Of a DNA stretch of 64,000 bases, positions 10,505-22,798 are shown in pieces. The notes under the pieces are model-generated. The model saw nothing but the letters and a program-made list of their open reading frames with translations. It searched no databases and was not told where the DNA came from. A program made the position numbers and the translations under genes. The DNA is from Vitis vinifera. Lineage: Eukaryota > Streptophyta > Magnoliopsida > Vitales > Vitaceae. The stretch is taken from assembly GCF_030704535.1 (NCBI RefSeq), contig NC_081815.1, positions 18,994,001 through 19,058,000 on the forward strand, written 5' to 3'. Position 1 is the first letter of the stretch. Each line of letters opens with the position of its first letter.

Positions 10505-13236
10505 AAAAAAATCACCCGCAGGGAGTGAAAGAAGGGAAAAGGTGAATTAGGTTTTTGAAAACTTTTACACACACTTAATTCAAGCAAATTATAAAGCAAC
10601 AATAATAAAAAGATAAGGGATAGAAAAAACAAACTTAAGATTTATAGTAGTTAAACAATTCTTGCCTACATCCACTCTCCTCAAGCTTCAACTGAGTAAA
10701 AGTTCCACTAACTTAAAGTTTTAACCAAGCTTCCAATTCCTTACACTTGGATTTTTGGCTCTAATAGGCACAACTATTTGGATTGAGCCCCTAAAAGTAA
10801 GACATGACATGATGTAATAAAATTAAACTTAACTATCCCTTTGCTATCATTTTGGTGTATTGACATTGATTTTAGCACTCAACTCATATCTTTTTCATTG
10901 TACATGACTTGGGTGTAGTAAGAGTTATACAGAATGTATAAGTCATGAGTTTCTTGTAAGTAAATAGGTTATCCACAGTGGGTTCATGGATTTGAGCAAT
11001 CCAATAGAAACTATAGTGCACCTCCTCTTAATTGGATGGATAACTTGTCTTGGCCATTGGGATGAATTTTCCATAGTGAGTGCACTAGTGTATGTGATGT
11101 ACACTAGACAAGACCTATGATGAATCATGACACAAGACTATCAATTGTCATAATTCACCAACCTACTATATTGCATGGACTCTTAACTTTGAGAGGATGA
11201 GCATGTGCCAAAATCAATAGGAGGCTTTGAAACAATGTATCTACTTGGGTGATCTAGAAGATGTGTGATCATGAAATGTGTGGTCATAGTAATTTCTTTA
11301 ATGAAATTTGACATATGCTCCTTGGAGGTAAAGTATGATAGTTGATCACATGATAAGTGTGATATGTAACTTAAGAATTTGAGAGGTAATTTTAATAGGT
11401 GATAACACTACCTTGTTATATTATGACACCAATTCATGGGGAATCTACATGTAGTGGATAGTAAATCATAGACCTGAGCACTTGGTGTCTCGTTGTAATA
11501 TACATAAGGTATTGGAATGCAGTTGACTCTCTATAGTGAGATGTTGAGTTAATTCTAGAATTTGATTTTAAGGGAGTTAGTAATCTTATGGGTCCCAATG
11601 GTCCCCACTTTGAGCTCATATTCATTGATGGCATGGTTTATGAGGGTTGAATGGGTTTTTAGTTCACTTTTGTGCATAAAGGCATTTTGATAATTATGTA
11701 ATGTTGCACAAGGATAAGTGAGTGGTATTTTTAGACTATGATAATTGATTAATTAAGGTCATGTATGGTTAATTAATCAATTAGCAACTTTTTTGGGCTA
11801 AATTAAGTAACCCAAGCTCATGATGGACTTAAGTCACTTAAACCCAATATGAAACCTATAAATACCCCTTTAGAGGTTAGGGTTTCAATATCTTGTCATT
11901 TTCTCCCTATAATCCAGAGAGAGAACCCTAACCTTTACCCATGAGATCTTCACCATCTCAGTGCCTAAACACAAGGAAGAGTCATCGAACGGAAGATCAT
12001 GGTGTTTACAAGATCCATTACGACTTTTGAGTTATCTACATCAATTGAAATCAATCCAGAAACATTTGGATCAAAGATATGTGGCTTTATTCTCTGAATC
12101 TATGATTTCTATGGTATCAATATTGGTTTTTGAATACTTGGTTTTCCATTGCGATAGATTTAAAGAGTTCAGGATAGATTTTTATGCACCCTATGAGATC
12201 CAAGGCATGGGAACGAAGTGATCCGAGGTTCCCAACAACTGCAAGTTCTCTTCATGTATATCTCAACTTGAAGCTTTAAATACTCAAAACCTCCCTTCAA
12301 TAACTATGAAAGAAACCACTCTTACTCTAACTCAATAAACGAAAAAATACAAAGGAAGTTAGGATGAATAACAAGGGTGCACTAAGGTGATTTGCAAATA
12401 AGGAAACAATGCATCAAAGAAGCAAATGAGAGCTTTTAATGAGAAACAAATTGGTAGGAAGTAAATAACATGTGTTCTCTATACAATAAATGAAGTGAAG
12501 CTCTCAATTTATAGGCTTCTAACCTCAAGCACAAAAAAAAAACTGCAAACTAGCCTTGTTTGGTTGAGTTCTGATTCAATCGGTTGATTAGTCATTGGGC
12601 ATTAATTGCATAATAGATGACCGTTAAGCCCTAAACCAAACATTGACTAGGAAGAGCTTATCTTTGATCGAGAAAGTTCTATCCTTGATTGGGAATGCAA
12701 TGCTACTGGATGAGAGAGAAAATTTGTGCATTCCTCAATATATTCTCGACTAGGAAAAGACAACTGATTGATCGGTTCCACAATTGGTTGAACCAATTGA
12801 TCCTGTCCTGGACCGATTGGCCAAAATGAGATCCAAAACCTATATTTTTTAGTTTTTTTCTTCTTCTAACACTTAAGCAAAGTCTTCAAGTATCTTAGTA
12901 TATCAAGTTTAAAGTATTTTGCTTAAGGTTCATGTGAGAAAACTCCAGCTTCATTAAAATCTTAACTTTAATGCAAAAATCGAGTATTAAATGATGCATG
13001 ATTTAACATAAAAATCCTAGGTGCACCCATGTATTCACCTTACAAAGGATTCATAGGCTTGAACAATCTTCATGCACACTTAGACTTGCACTCTTTTGAT
13101 TCGTTGATCACTATCTTGAATTTCCATTTGAATTTCTCAAATAAAACCTAAAAATTATCTTGATTTTAAGTTAACTAATAAACTAATCATGGTTTGTTAT
13201 CATTGAAACATACTTAGGAGAACCCTTAAGCTAACA
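10505..13236 (-). mobile_element. Minus-strand Copia-type LTR, split by another LTR
   Basis: On the minus strand it starts TGTTAGC at 13236. Its first ~50 bases match the start of the LTR at 45699 closely ('aagggttctcctaa', 'atgataacaaa'). It runs to about 12238, is interrupted by the plus-strand LTR at 10791-12237, and resumes from 10790 to about 10505. There it matches the LTR body at 46640-46740 ('ggaagcttggttaaa', 'gagagtgga.gtaggcaag'). It sits between the two halves of the Copia RNase H fragment. The left end is not defined to the base. Confidence 0.6.
10791..12237 (+). mobile_element. Solo LTR nested in a minus-strand LTR
   Basis: It is the diverged counterpart of the LTR at 13363-14896. 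Shared text in order includes 'aaaagtaagacatga' at the left, 'cattgtacatgact', 'aagacctatgatga', and the 'ataaataccccttta.gggttagggttt' area with leader near 11855-11885. It ends 'cccaaca' at 12237. The first ~20 bases of the family (TGTTAAGATAG...) are missing at the left junction, so the 5' end is truncated or rearranged. Confidence 0.6.
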
Positions 13237-13362
13237 ATGCCTTCTGCAAAGAACCTGGCAAATCCATTCACTAAGATTTTGTCGAGCAAAGTCTTTAATG
13301 GTTATAAGAATGACATAGACATTAGATGTATTCCTAGGATGCTTTGAGGGCTAGTGAGGGAT
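13237..13362 (+). pseudogene. C-terminal end of the Copia RNase H fragment and PPT
   Basis: The frame reads 'MPSAKNLANPFTKIL', the counterpart of the conserved Copia 'a..NlADPlTK.L' C-terminus, and stops near 13345. A purine-rich 'gagggctagtgaggga' tract precedes the TGTTAA of the LTR and fits the polypurine tract. It is separated from its other half (9780-10500) by the nested LTRs. Confidence 0.75.
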
Positions 13363-14896
13363 TGTTAAGATAGAGTTATTAAAAGTAAGACATGATGTAA
13401 CAATAAATGGTTTTCATTATTATTTATAATAACAATTTTAGTTTCTCATTTCTTTATTTTGTTCATGCATTATCCATTTCCACATTTAAGCTTAACATTA
13501 CTTACATTGTATATGACTTTGGTGGATTAAGAATTGCATAGAAGATCTAAGTTATGGTTCCTTGAAAGTTGATAAGTTGTTCATAAGTGGTTCATAGACT
13601 TAGACAATTCATTTAAGATTGTAGTAGACTACCTCCTAATTAGAGGAATGACTTATTTTAGTCATTGAGATATGGTTCCCATGGTGAGTACATTAATGTG
13701 TATGGTTACACATTTGACAAGACATATGGTGAGTCATGACATTGGTTGTCAAGTAATCATGACTTCACTAAGCTACTATACTATTAAAGCTTGCAACTCT
13801 GAGAGAATATTGAACTAGTACTATTGAGGTTTTCAATGACTTTGATCTATGGGTGAGACCCTCAAGTGATTATATATTCTCTATGGATTGAGTTACTATT
13901 GATTAAGACGGGTGAAAATAGGTATTCTTGAGATACGTATCATGATATTTTATGGGTTTGATAAAATGTGTCCCTTCAATTAATTCTAATGATATGTGAT
14001 CATGAAATATATTATCTTAATAATTCCTTAACTAGAATTTGACAAATGCTCTTTAAGAGTTAAAGCATGTCAGTTGATCGCATAATAAGAGGATCTTATA
14101 TTCAAGTTTGAGGGCACCTTGCATGCAGTGGTTAGTAGATCACAAACTCAAGTTTAGTATCTTGATTTAATATCATAATATATTGGAATGTAGTTAACTC
14201 TCTATAATAGGATATTAAGTCAACTTTAGAATTGAATTATGAAAAAACCAGTATTTTTCTAGTTGTGAGTCTTAGTGGCCCCTCGCTCAAGATTGTATAT
14301 ATTCCTTTGTGACATATTATTTAAGAGATACTTAGGTTCTTTATGCATATCTATGTATAAGGGTGTTTTGATAAATACGCAAGATTGTACAAGAGCTTAT
14401 GAATTGCATTTCTAGGTTAGGCTAATTAATTATTGAAACTCAATAAAGCTAATTAATAATTAGAACCCAATGAATTAGATTAAGTGACTCAAACCTAAAA
14501 TGGACCCAAGTCACTTAAGCTCATTAGTAAGCTTATATAAACCCCTTTAAGGGTTTAGGGTTTTTATCTTTGTCATTCAATTTTCCAAAGAGAAACAACT
14601 TTGCCTCCATCTTCTCAAAGAGGATTCCACCATCCTCATGTGCTAGTCTTCAAAAAGAGAGTGACTGGATAAAAGATTGTGAGGTATTTAAGATCCACGT
14701 CAATCTTTTTACTGATTGGAATTTATCTGGAAACATCTAGATCATAGGTATCGTATTTTGAGCACTTAGACCTACAATTTTTATATGATATATGCTTTTA
14801 ATTATTGTGTGGATTTAGAGATACCTAGGATAATTTTATATACACCCTATTAATCCAAAGCCTGCAGTAATTTTTATAGTCATTCCCATATTAACA
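13363..14896 (+). mobile_element. 3' LTR of the decayed Copia element
   Basis: Perfect short inverted termini, TGTTAA at the start and TTAACA at the end, bound 1534 bp immediately downstream of a polypurine tract. A TATA-like 'gcttatataaacccc' lies near 14532-14546, with a 'gggtttagggttt' leader after it. The copy at 10791-12237 belongs to the same family. Confidence 0.75.
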
Positions 14897-15126
14897 ATGT
14901 TCAAGAAGGAGTTACATGAATACTATTGTCTTAGTTTATATAAAAAACTAAACAATTTAAGACATCATGTTCACTGCTTAGTTAGTAAATCTTACTGTAT
15001 TTCACTAAAGAAGGTTTAAAGATACAAGCTACCTATTCTTATGCAACTTCTTTTTCAAACAATACTCTCCAAATTGTAGTATGTTATTTGCATATATCAA
15101 GGCAATTTCACTTCATGTGGGAGGAT
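14897..15126 (+). mobile_element. 3' internal end of a second LTR element with PPT
   Basis: The 230-bp stretch between two LTRs ends in 'catgtgggaggat', a polypurine tract directly in front of the TGTTGG start of the next LTR. No protein motif can be read. Confidence 0.45.
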
Positions 15127-15654
15127 TGTTGGAAAATGGTTTGGAAAATGACTTAAAACCATTTATAGGTAAATGGAAAATTGAGTTCAAAGTGATAGGA
15201 CACCTATTTCTAGAGAAGAAATTTTTTATTTTTATTTTTGAAAAAGATGTGTTTTGTGTCTTAAGGCATAACTTGTTCAACATGTTTGTGTAGTGTTGTA
15301 GAGACACAACCATTCCAATATCAATCACTATCTACAATTATAAATAGGAGACCTCTCTTTAGCATTTCATTCATTCCAACCATGTATGATATTCCATTCC
15401 AAATCATTTCCAAATGTAGAATTTCATTCCAAGTCAAATGAGAGTACTTGCAAGTGTTCAGTTTTATAACAAGCAATTTTTTGTAAAGAGTACAACACAT
15501 TACTTATTCACCGATAAATAATTAAAAGGGCAAATTCCTCTTGAAGACATAGAGTCAAATTCTAGCATCTATCAACCTTATTTCTCAGTTTAATTTTTAT
15601 TTTCTATATTTATTTACACACTTATTTCAGATATTTTCAATAATTTGATCAACA
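15127..15654 (+). mobile_element. LTR, 528 bp, TGTTGG...ATCAACA
   Basis: It starts TGTTGGAAAATGG after a polypurine tract and ends 'ttgatcaaca'. A TATA-like 'attataaatagga' at about 15338-15350 fits a U3/R boundary. Size and layout match small Copia LTRs. No 5' LTR partner was seen in the window. Confidence 0.55.
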
Positions 15655-16200
15655 CATGAAACACGTCACCACTCAACTGAAAGGGATGAATACAACCCAA
15701 AGCAAGATTAGCCTCATAATGACCAAATCCCATTGATGCAAGCACCTCTCTCCAACAGAGTATTGGCAGTCAAGCCTCCTGCCTTCCAACCAGTGGATTC
15801 AAGCCACTTCTAATGACCAATAGATTGTTCCCTTTTATAGGAAGAACGGATCGAGAAAGTCGTAGTCACATCTTTAGCAACCAATCGATGTCATCCTCTC
15901 TGCAGCCAATGACAAGTCCCATGATGCCATCATGCAATAGAGCTATTGGCACCACCATCCCAATGGGAAGAACTCACAGCGTCACTCATTTTAGAATCAA
16001 AAAGAATTTTTCAGACCAATAATGTAACCCGATATTAAAAAATAAAATAAAATAACAAAGACAAAAGTTTATGAATAATGTACTCAGATACAAAAATTTG
16101 ACATATACCTCTTTAGTAATATGGGATTTTTCTTCCTTTGTTTGATTATTGAACCCCCACGGTTTAAAATTCAGTGAAAAGAATAAACAAAATGGTCATG
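15655..16200. other. Intergenic, no gene seen
   Basis: This is the downstream region of the GT31 gene on the minus strand. It includes moderately GC-rich text of unknown origin (15660-16020) and presumably the 3' untranslated region close to 16200. I recognise nothing else. Confidence 0.5.
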
Positions 16201-16219
16201 ATCATGAAGCATATTTGAC

Positions 16220-17233
16220 CTAAGGTATGTGATACAGTTTTGATGGCTTCAGGTTCTGGGTAACATTGAAATAGTTCAAGGTCTGAATCCACTTCTCCTG
16301 GTTCTTCAGAAGGTGCACTGCAATGGTGTTAGGCCACAGCTCATGTGTACACCTCGTCGGCGGCTCTGGGTAATTGTACATAGCCCACTTCGCCGTGTGC
16401 CTGTTCTTCCCTCTACGCCCCTCCCGAATCCAGTCTCCAAACACTTTGTCTTCGGGGCCTTCCATGTGCTTCTTCGGAATCTCAGAAACCCTAATCCACT
16501 CCACAATGTCCCATGAAACCAAGTACCCCATTCCGGACATATAGTGAACAAATGGGTCCATGCTCGGGCATGGAATCACGTAACCGTAATACAAATCTTC
16601 TCGGGGCAATGGCCTCATAGACTCCACCAGGTTGTCCAGCCTCAGATACGTGTCGTCGTCCGCCTTCATTACGTAATGGTACGGCGGCGATGGCCCCTCG
16701 GTGGAATTCAGCATCTCCGGCAAGCTCGAGAAGTACGTATACGTCTTGCCATTGTTCATGTTCTCGGTGCAGTTGAGGATGATTATGTCGTCGTATCGCA
16801 TTATCTCGAGCGCAACCAGGACTTTCTGGTCTTCCTTCGTGAGGTTGCAGAACACGAACTTGACGTCGACCTTTGCTCCGGCCGGCGACTGTGTGCCGTA
16901 GATCATGCGGAGGAAGTTCCGGCGGTGGTACTGGTCGGGGAGGGTCAGGATTCCGATGAGAATCCGGATGTCGTCGTCGGCGGGATCGGAGGTGAAGTTC
17001 AGGGTGAGAAAATCATCGGAAGATGATGAGTTGTGGGAGAAGAAAGTGCAGCCGCCGAACTTCATGATAGTGTCGATTCGGACTCCGTTAATGGAAGCTA
17101 TAGCACAGAGGAAGAGGATGAAGAAGAAGGAGAAGATGATGAAAGGGTTTCGTTCAGGCTTGGCGGGCTTCATCATCACCTTTTGGAAATTGGGGTTCAT
17201 CATCATCTTCTGAAAATGGAAGCTCTCAGACAT
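16220..17233 (-). CDS. GT31-family glycosyltransferase (beta-1,3-galactosyltransferase-like)
   Basis: Intronless gene of 337 codons. The protein looks like a Golgi type II membrane enzyme that adds a sugar, probably galactose, to a glycan or glycoprotein. A short basic N-terminus with a Met-Met-Met run is followed by a hydrophobic signal-anchor at about residues 31-48, then a lumenal stalk with Asn-X-Ser/Thr sites. The catalytic domain holds 'IRILIGILTLPDQYHRRNFLR' (the family's R-x-x-R-x-T-W-like start), the metal-binding DDD at residues 192-194 in 'KADDDTYLRLD', and 'GPEDKVFGDWI' around residue 261, the counterpart of the GT31 ED-V-G motif. The donor and acceptor cannot be deduced. The start at 17233 is the first in-frame Met, although Met10-12 is an alternative. 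A truncated paralogue lies at 1657-2277. Family assignment is fairly sure, substrate is not. Confidence 0.8.
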   Translation of the reverse strand: MSESFHFQKMMMNPNFQKVMMKPAKPERNPFIIFSFFFILFLCAIASINGVRIDTIMKFGGCTFFSHNSSSSDDFLTLNFTSDPADDDIRILIGILTLPDQYHRRNFLRMIYGTQSPAGAKVDVKFVFCNLTKEDQKVLVALEIMRYDDIIILNCTENMNNGKTYTYFSSLPEMLNSTEGPSPPYHYVMKADDDTYLRLDNLVESMRPLPREDLYYGYVIPCPSMDPFVHYMSGMGYLVSWDIVEWIRVSEIPKKHMEGPEDKVFGDWIREGRRGKNRHTAKWAMYNYPEPPTRCTHELWPNTIAVHLLKNQEKWIQTLNYFNVTQNLKPSKLYHIP

Positions 17234-17304
17234 ATAAGAAGAGTTGTGGTTCTATGAGATTTTTGAGCTAAGAGTATATGAATTGAGTTTGAGCATATAA
17301 GGTG

Positions 17305-17314
17305 TATATATATA
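17305..17314 (-). promoter_or_regulatory. Possible TATA box of the GT31 gene
   Basis: A TATATATATA run lies about 72-81 bp upstream of the start codon, correctly placed for a plant core promoter. The flank is A/T-rich, so this is only a candidate. The truncated copy has a less regular counterpart near 2350-2375. Confidence 0.35.
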
Positions 17315-18170
17315 GTAATATCATATAGTTTTATAATTATATAATATATGCTTTTTTCTTAAATAAAATTGAAATGCTTCTCTGACATGTAACGCAATAG
17401 TTGGAAATTGGGCATAGCATTTTGACTTTGGCACTTAAAAGGAAGGTATAGAGAGCTATCAAAGAATGAATGAATGTACCATTATGGCCTTTGGTTGTTG
17501 GAAGCCCCACATGGTTACTGAGTTGACCCACGAGTTGGTCATAAATTGAACCAAAAATGTTGCTAAATTAACTTCAAGATACAAGATTGGTTGATTAATT
17601 AAGAAAATGAAAAATGGTAGTCTTTTGTCATACAAGATTTTGGTTTGATAGCCGGTTCATTTGTAGGAAGGTTCTATGCTACGTGTCTTTTTTTAAGAGG
17701 CAGATGCTTAATGGAAAGATTCCCTACCTCAGACGAAAGAGCCCACTTCAAAATTTGTCATATGAGAGTTTTGAGTGAACTCAACTAGTTACTCAACACA
17801 AGAAACTCAGCTGAGTTATAACGGGATTGACTCGACTGAGGAGTTGATGGTCTTTCTACCTAAATTGCCTCAATTCTCAGTTGAATTTCATGAAACAATT
17901 GAGGTAGTGGGGTTGAGCCTAATTCTAGTTTAAAGCTTAGACCACTGGGTTCAGCCTGGTCAAAATCTGGTGATTAGCCATTTATGCTTGAACACGGTAT
18001 GGTAGGCTTCACCATTCTTGACTATAAAAGCACATGCCTGTTGACCTACCAAGAGTTCTGCCTTTTTCCTTTCTCTTTTTCTAGTGATCCAAACACCAAA
18101 ATGGAATTTTATATGCATACATAGTTCCATTATTTGAGTGGCAAACGTGTGTCAAGGCAAGCACATGGAC
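17315..18170. other. 5' flank of the GT31 gene shared with the truncated copy
   Basis: The paralogous stretch is about 2300-3800. Conserved islands across the two copies, such as the 'ttgaatttcatgaaac' block near 17882 and the 'ggcaaacgtgtg' block near 18140, may be regulatory or simply undecayed. No coding frame is seen. Confidence 0.6.
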
Positions 18171-19082
18171 CACCACCATGACGAAGGCCACCCTCATTGT
18201 GTACACACCATAGGCTTTTTTCTTTTTTCATCAAATATAGTAAAATTTTAAAAATGACAAATTCAAATCTATTTTAAAAATGTAGTAAAACATTATTTTT
18301 AAGGCAATCCAGCTTATTATTAATGTGAACTTTCTTAGTTGATTTTGACATTGGTTTTGTTTGTGCTATTTTATCATGGTTCATATTCATACACTGTCTT
18401 AAATATCCTGACCAAAAAAAAATTTTCTTTAATATATTAAATAATTTATATATATGGATTTTGGATGTGGGTATAATCAAAACAGACTTTGGATTATTTG
18501 TAGGGATAATGAAAGTGGGTTCTTAATGTATTTAGATTTGGGATGTTAGATTTGTAATGCCCAAAAATTTAATTTCAGGGAGAAGAATGTAATTTTAAAA
18601 ATAAATAATGATAATAATAATAAAATAAAATAAAATAAAGGGGTAGCATTGTCTTTTAGCATTAAAAGTTATAAATAATATTTTTTTTATTTTTCTCTTT
18701 AGATCTAGGTTTTTCAGTTTCATTAAATATTTTAATTGTACTTTAGATTCATTAAATAATTTAAATATGCTTTTAAAAATCCGGATTTAGATTAGGCATT
18801 GATTGATAAATTTTTAAATAAAAAATTAGAAATATATGCACATGGATTCATTCATGAAGACAGGAAAATTCTGGATATTTGGATGAGCAGATCCATATAA
18901 TAAATAATAAATTTAAAAAAAAAAAAAAAAAAAAAGGGAAATCATACAACTTGGTTGTGAGAATTAATTAAAATTTTAAAAATAAATAATAAATAAAATA
19001 AATAAATAAATAACCTAGAAAAAAAATAAGTACAACCAGACAATTGGTTAACTTGATTATTGGACAGAGGATTGATATTATG
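18171..19082. other. AT-rich intergenic DNA
   Basis: Mostly A/T with short 'aataa' repeats (18600-18640, 18970-19020) and an A run near 18913-18934. I see no gene or element. Confidence 0.6.
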
Positions 19083-19892
19083 GCCTATTTTAAAATATGA
19101 ATAAATTTTATTCTTTTCTTTGAAGTTTAAGCTAAATACACTTTTTCCATATTTTAAATTGACAAAAGATAAGTAAAAATAATAAATAAAAAGAGTAGAA
19201 GAAGTATTTGATAAAATTTCAATTTAATAATAAGAAAGTATGTTTAACCTAAGCCTCGGAAGAGGTAATTGAAATTAACTTAATTTTGAAAATATTTGAT
19301 GCATAAAATGTATCCATTTTCATCGGGTGGACTTTAAGCTTATTTAATTGTTTATTATTATTTAATTTTTTTTACACTCTCAATTAGGACGAGGAATAAT
19401 AGATAAAATGGAAAATAGTTGTCAACTATATTTTGCTTTTGTTTTTATTTTTTATCTTTTATATATATATTATTTAAATGTTAGAAAAAAAAAAAAGAAG
19501 AAGAAGACCATTTAGATTGTTGAAATTTGAAGTACTTTGGACACTAGCAAAGTGTTTTGATGTTTAAATTTTAGTGGTTTTTATTTATGGTAAACCAAAT
19601 AGTTATTTTCCTTGACATTCTCCTTTTCTTTTCTTTGTTATTTTCCGGGGCCAAAAATTATGTTGTGCCATGGGACTGTCTTGAGATTGAAATCGGCCAA
19701 TATTCGATCCAAATGTTCTGCCATCGGATTCGACAATAACATACCTGGCTCGTAACATAAACCCAAATCGATGCCTAACGGGCTCAAAACAGAAATCTGT
19801 CTTCAACTTCAATTGGGACTGTGGCCCAATATAAGGCTTGAGGTTAGGGCCCCAATCTATCCACCCAAACCAAATCAAATAAATCTCATAAA

Positions 19893-19897
19893 GCTTG
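19893..19897. other. Pre-integration (empty) site GCTTG
   Basis: In copy A the text 'ctcataaagcttggtttgg' is uninterrupted. In copy B the same text is split, with GCTTG present on both sides of the 6.1 kb palindromic element (31524-31528 and 37633-37637). This fixes both element ends and the 5-bp target duplication. Confidence 0.9.
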
Positions 19898-20260
19898 GTT
19901 TGGTTTAGTTTTTCAATAAAAATCCGATCGAATAAAGTTTGGTTTGGTTTGGTTTAGTTTAGTTTTTTTGATAAAAAAAACCTGACCAATTCAATCTTTG
20001 TTACACATAAACAGATTTTATCAATTCAATCATTTTGTTCAATATTCAACACAAACAATCTTATTTACGCCCTAATTTTGGGACTTAACCTAATAAGTGT
20101 ATATTTACGAGGACTAAATATTTTGATGTTTTTAGGGTCTTAGTTAGATGTACAAATAATATGGACCAAGTTGTAATGATTTCAAGGAAAATGTACAGCT
20201 AACCTTGGGCCAAAATAAAATTTAGCTTGTGGAAGGCACAAAAGAAAAAATATATATATA

Positions 20261-20505
20261 ATGTTTGGTTCTTGAAAATTTTCAAGGAAAATGTGAGAGA
20301 AAGGGAATGAAAAAAGTGATGAAAAATAAATTTTAAATTTAAATTTAATAAATTATTTTTACAAGTTTTTTCAAATTTATTTAACTTTTTTTTCTCTTTT
20401 ATATAAAAATTAAATAATTTAAAAATACATAAATTTTGAATTAATTTTACTTATATTTGATTTTTTTTTTCAATTCTTTTTATGAAAAATTAAACATGGT
20501 TTTTT
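20261..20505. mobile_element. Decayed Tourist-like MITE
   Basis: It matches the body of the elements at 52646 and 56909: 'atgtttggttc', then the purine-rich and 'aaattatttttacaagtt'-type middle, then 'ttttatgaaaaattaaac'. The right terminal repeat is lost. The same relic is present in copy B (37971-38206), so it predates the segmental duplication. Confidence 0.55.
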
Positions 20506-20606
20506 TTTTAAGTGATTAAAATACATCCATTTTCTCTTTTTTCACACATCAACAAACAAAAATGTTTAACAATGCCCTTATTTTTTTTCTATCTTTTCAC
20601 TTTTCT

Positions 20607-20790
20607 TGTCCTTCATTTTCTTCTCCAAGTTCTATGCATAATCTTAGTTTCCAAGGAAAAAAAAGCTTTTCTTGCTTTAATAAAAGTTATTTCTTTTGTC
20701 CTTCATTTTCTTCTCCAAGAACTATGCATAATCTTGGTTTCCAAGGAAAAAAAGTGGCTTTTCTTGCTTTAATAAAAGTTATTTCTTTTG
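20607..20790. repeat. Two 90-bp tandem units
   Basis: Two consecutive ~90-bp units, each running from 'tgtccttcattttcttctc' to 'taaaagttatttctttt'. The same pair is at about 38320-38500 in copy B. A single diverged unit occurs in the older internal repeat near 23620-23725. Confidence 0.8.
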
Positions 20791-20806
20791 CCCTCAAATA
20801 AACTTA

Positions 20807-21027
20807 GGTTGTGTTTGTTTTTTGGCTTAATAGAAAAAGCTAAATATTTTAACTTTTTCTATTTAGTTAAAAGTAACTCATTGACATCAATCAACATCAT
20901 TAAATTAAACTTATTGATAATAAGTTCACTTTAATTATATTGGTTAGTATCAATAAGGTACTTTTAGCTGAATAAAAAAAGTCAAAATATTTGGCTTTTT
21001 CTATTCAGCCAAAAAACAAACACCACC
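20807..21027. mobile_element. Tourist-like MITE present only in copy A
   Basis: 221 bp with terminal inverted repeats: 'ggttgtgtttgttttttggc' on the left, and the complement of 'gccaaaaaacaaacaccacc' on the right. It is flanked by TTA on the left and TAA on the right, consistent with a 3-bp PIF/Harbinger target with one change. The copy-B site (38521-38530, 'aaacttaccc') is empty. Confidence 0.8.
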
Positions 21028-22798
21028 TAACCCTTATCCGATCTCTGTCCTCTTAACTTTTGACTTTTGAGACAAATATAGTAATCCTCTATATTCAACT
21101 TGGTTTGATTTTTTCCACTTTAAAACTAGCTTGTAAAAGGAGAAATCCTTTTCCCATGAAGTCAGGCAACCAACCACTCAAAGAACAGTACTTAATTTTC
21201 TATTCACCAAATCTTAGAAGCACTTTAGCAAAAATTAATAATAATTGTCTGCAAACAGGAGACAAAAGACAAAGAGCCTTAAGAGTTGTTGCACAGAGTT
21301 CTTACTCCAGTTAGGACTTTTCTTTTTACGTTCAAGCCAAGAGGCAATAAGAAAAGCTAGGGTTGGGCCCCTTTGTCTAATTCTTAATTGGGAAAAAACC
21401 AGAGGATGCTATTACATTAAGGAGGAGCAGGTTCACCTAATCAACTCTTTGCAAAAATTTAGATTTCATATTGGGCCTTTGGGATTTGAGAGCTCAATGG
21501 TTGTAAATAGTGGAAGTTCTTTCTCTTCATTCGTAAATGTAGATTTTACACAGAACCATATAAATCATTTCGTGTTTTGTGTTTTTTGGTTTCATTTTTT
21601 TTACTTTTTTTTTCTCCCAATTATTATTATTTGTTGTATTTTTCACAATAAAATAGTATTAGAGTACAAATTATTAGACCTGAAATGGAAGAAACATTTT
21701 TTTTTATGACATGTTTGAGATGCGTGCTTATTGGTTCAATAAGGATTTTCCAAAGCATTGAAAGATAGAAAGACTATCAATAATGATGTCTTGATGAAAA
21801 AAATCCCTATGGTAGATAATCCAATAGATATGATGACTAAGCTGATTCTTATAGTAAAATTCAAAGCATTACTTGGATTTAATTGATGTTAGTAGCATTT
21901 GAAGGCGAGCAAAGTAACATGGAAGAATTTAGAGTTTATTCGAATATTGAGAATTTGAGTTAAGATGGAAATTATTAGAAAATATCTCAAATTCTATTTT
22001 TAAGTAAATTAGAAAGTCATCGATAATTTCCTAATATGATATATTTTTGTAAGGGAATTTCCAATGAATATAAAGAAAATATATTATTGTGAAATCTTTT
22101 TTAGGAATTTGTATGTTTTAACAATTATACAATTAGTTTTTTATATAGAATCTTGCAATGTAATCACGAAAATATTTTAACTAAAAGTGGGTCTCTTTTT
22201 GGGTATAATTGAGACTTCGTAATTTAAGATTTTTAAGATTATAATTTGCTTCAATAATAATGAAAGTTCTTTTCCTCTTTACCCATGGATATATGTTTTT
22301 TGTTTTCGTTTTTTTACTCTCTTTTTCTTCACCTGTTGATAAAATGCAAAGGAATCAAGTGTGATTATTTTCAATTTTTGTAATAGTGAAATATCACCTA
22401 TTTTGGTTAGTAAGAAATGCTCTAGTTCAATCACTTTTCTTATCATGATTTACAGATTATGTCTTAGTAACTACGTCAGATTGATGAGAGAAGAGATTGT
22501 TATCAAACACTATCTATATTGGCAGCTACCCTCTGCATGGAAATATTATTAGTACTGTATCTAAAGGGAGCCTCACTTGACTCTCTACAATCACAGGAAT
22601 GATGATATACTTAGCATTATAGAGATCAATAATTCTAAATTGGCTGCTAGTGGTTGAGTTTCTTAGGGTTCTTTTAACATTATTGAAAAGGAAAAGTGTA
22701 TAAGAGTGATAACTATTCTCAATCAAAGATGCTAACCCCAAAGGATCCAAACCTTATTGATAGCTCCGTAGTGTCTTTCCAATTTAGTTTCAATTTAA

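Larger units (their letters stand above)
20512..22745. repeat. Older internal repeat unit R1 (copy A)
   Basis: Parts of this stretch match 23525-25085 (R2) at lower identity than A versus B. Examples are 'aattaataataattgtctgc' near 21231 and 23938, 'gttgttgcacagagttc', 'gaggagcaggttcac', and the 22360-22720 area against 24740-25080. Copy B has the same R1/R2 pair at about 38230-40470 and 41520-43085. A duplication therefore preceded the larger one. Confidence 0.75.

Noticed and set aside
16544..17026. 160-codon plus-strand frame opposite the GT31 gene
   Set aside because: Shadow of the GC-rich coding strand of the intact gene. A similar shadow exists opposite the truncated copy (1732-2070).
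20512..21709. Frames at 20512-20801 and 21060-21709 and their copy-B counterparts
   Set aside because: They include tandem repeats, MITE sequence or poly-T, and do not stay in frame between copies A and B, so they are not conserved coding DNA.
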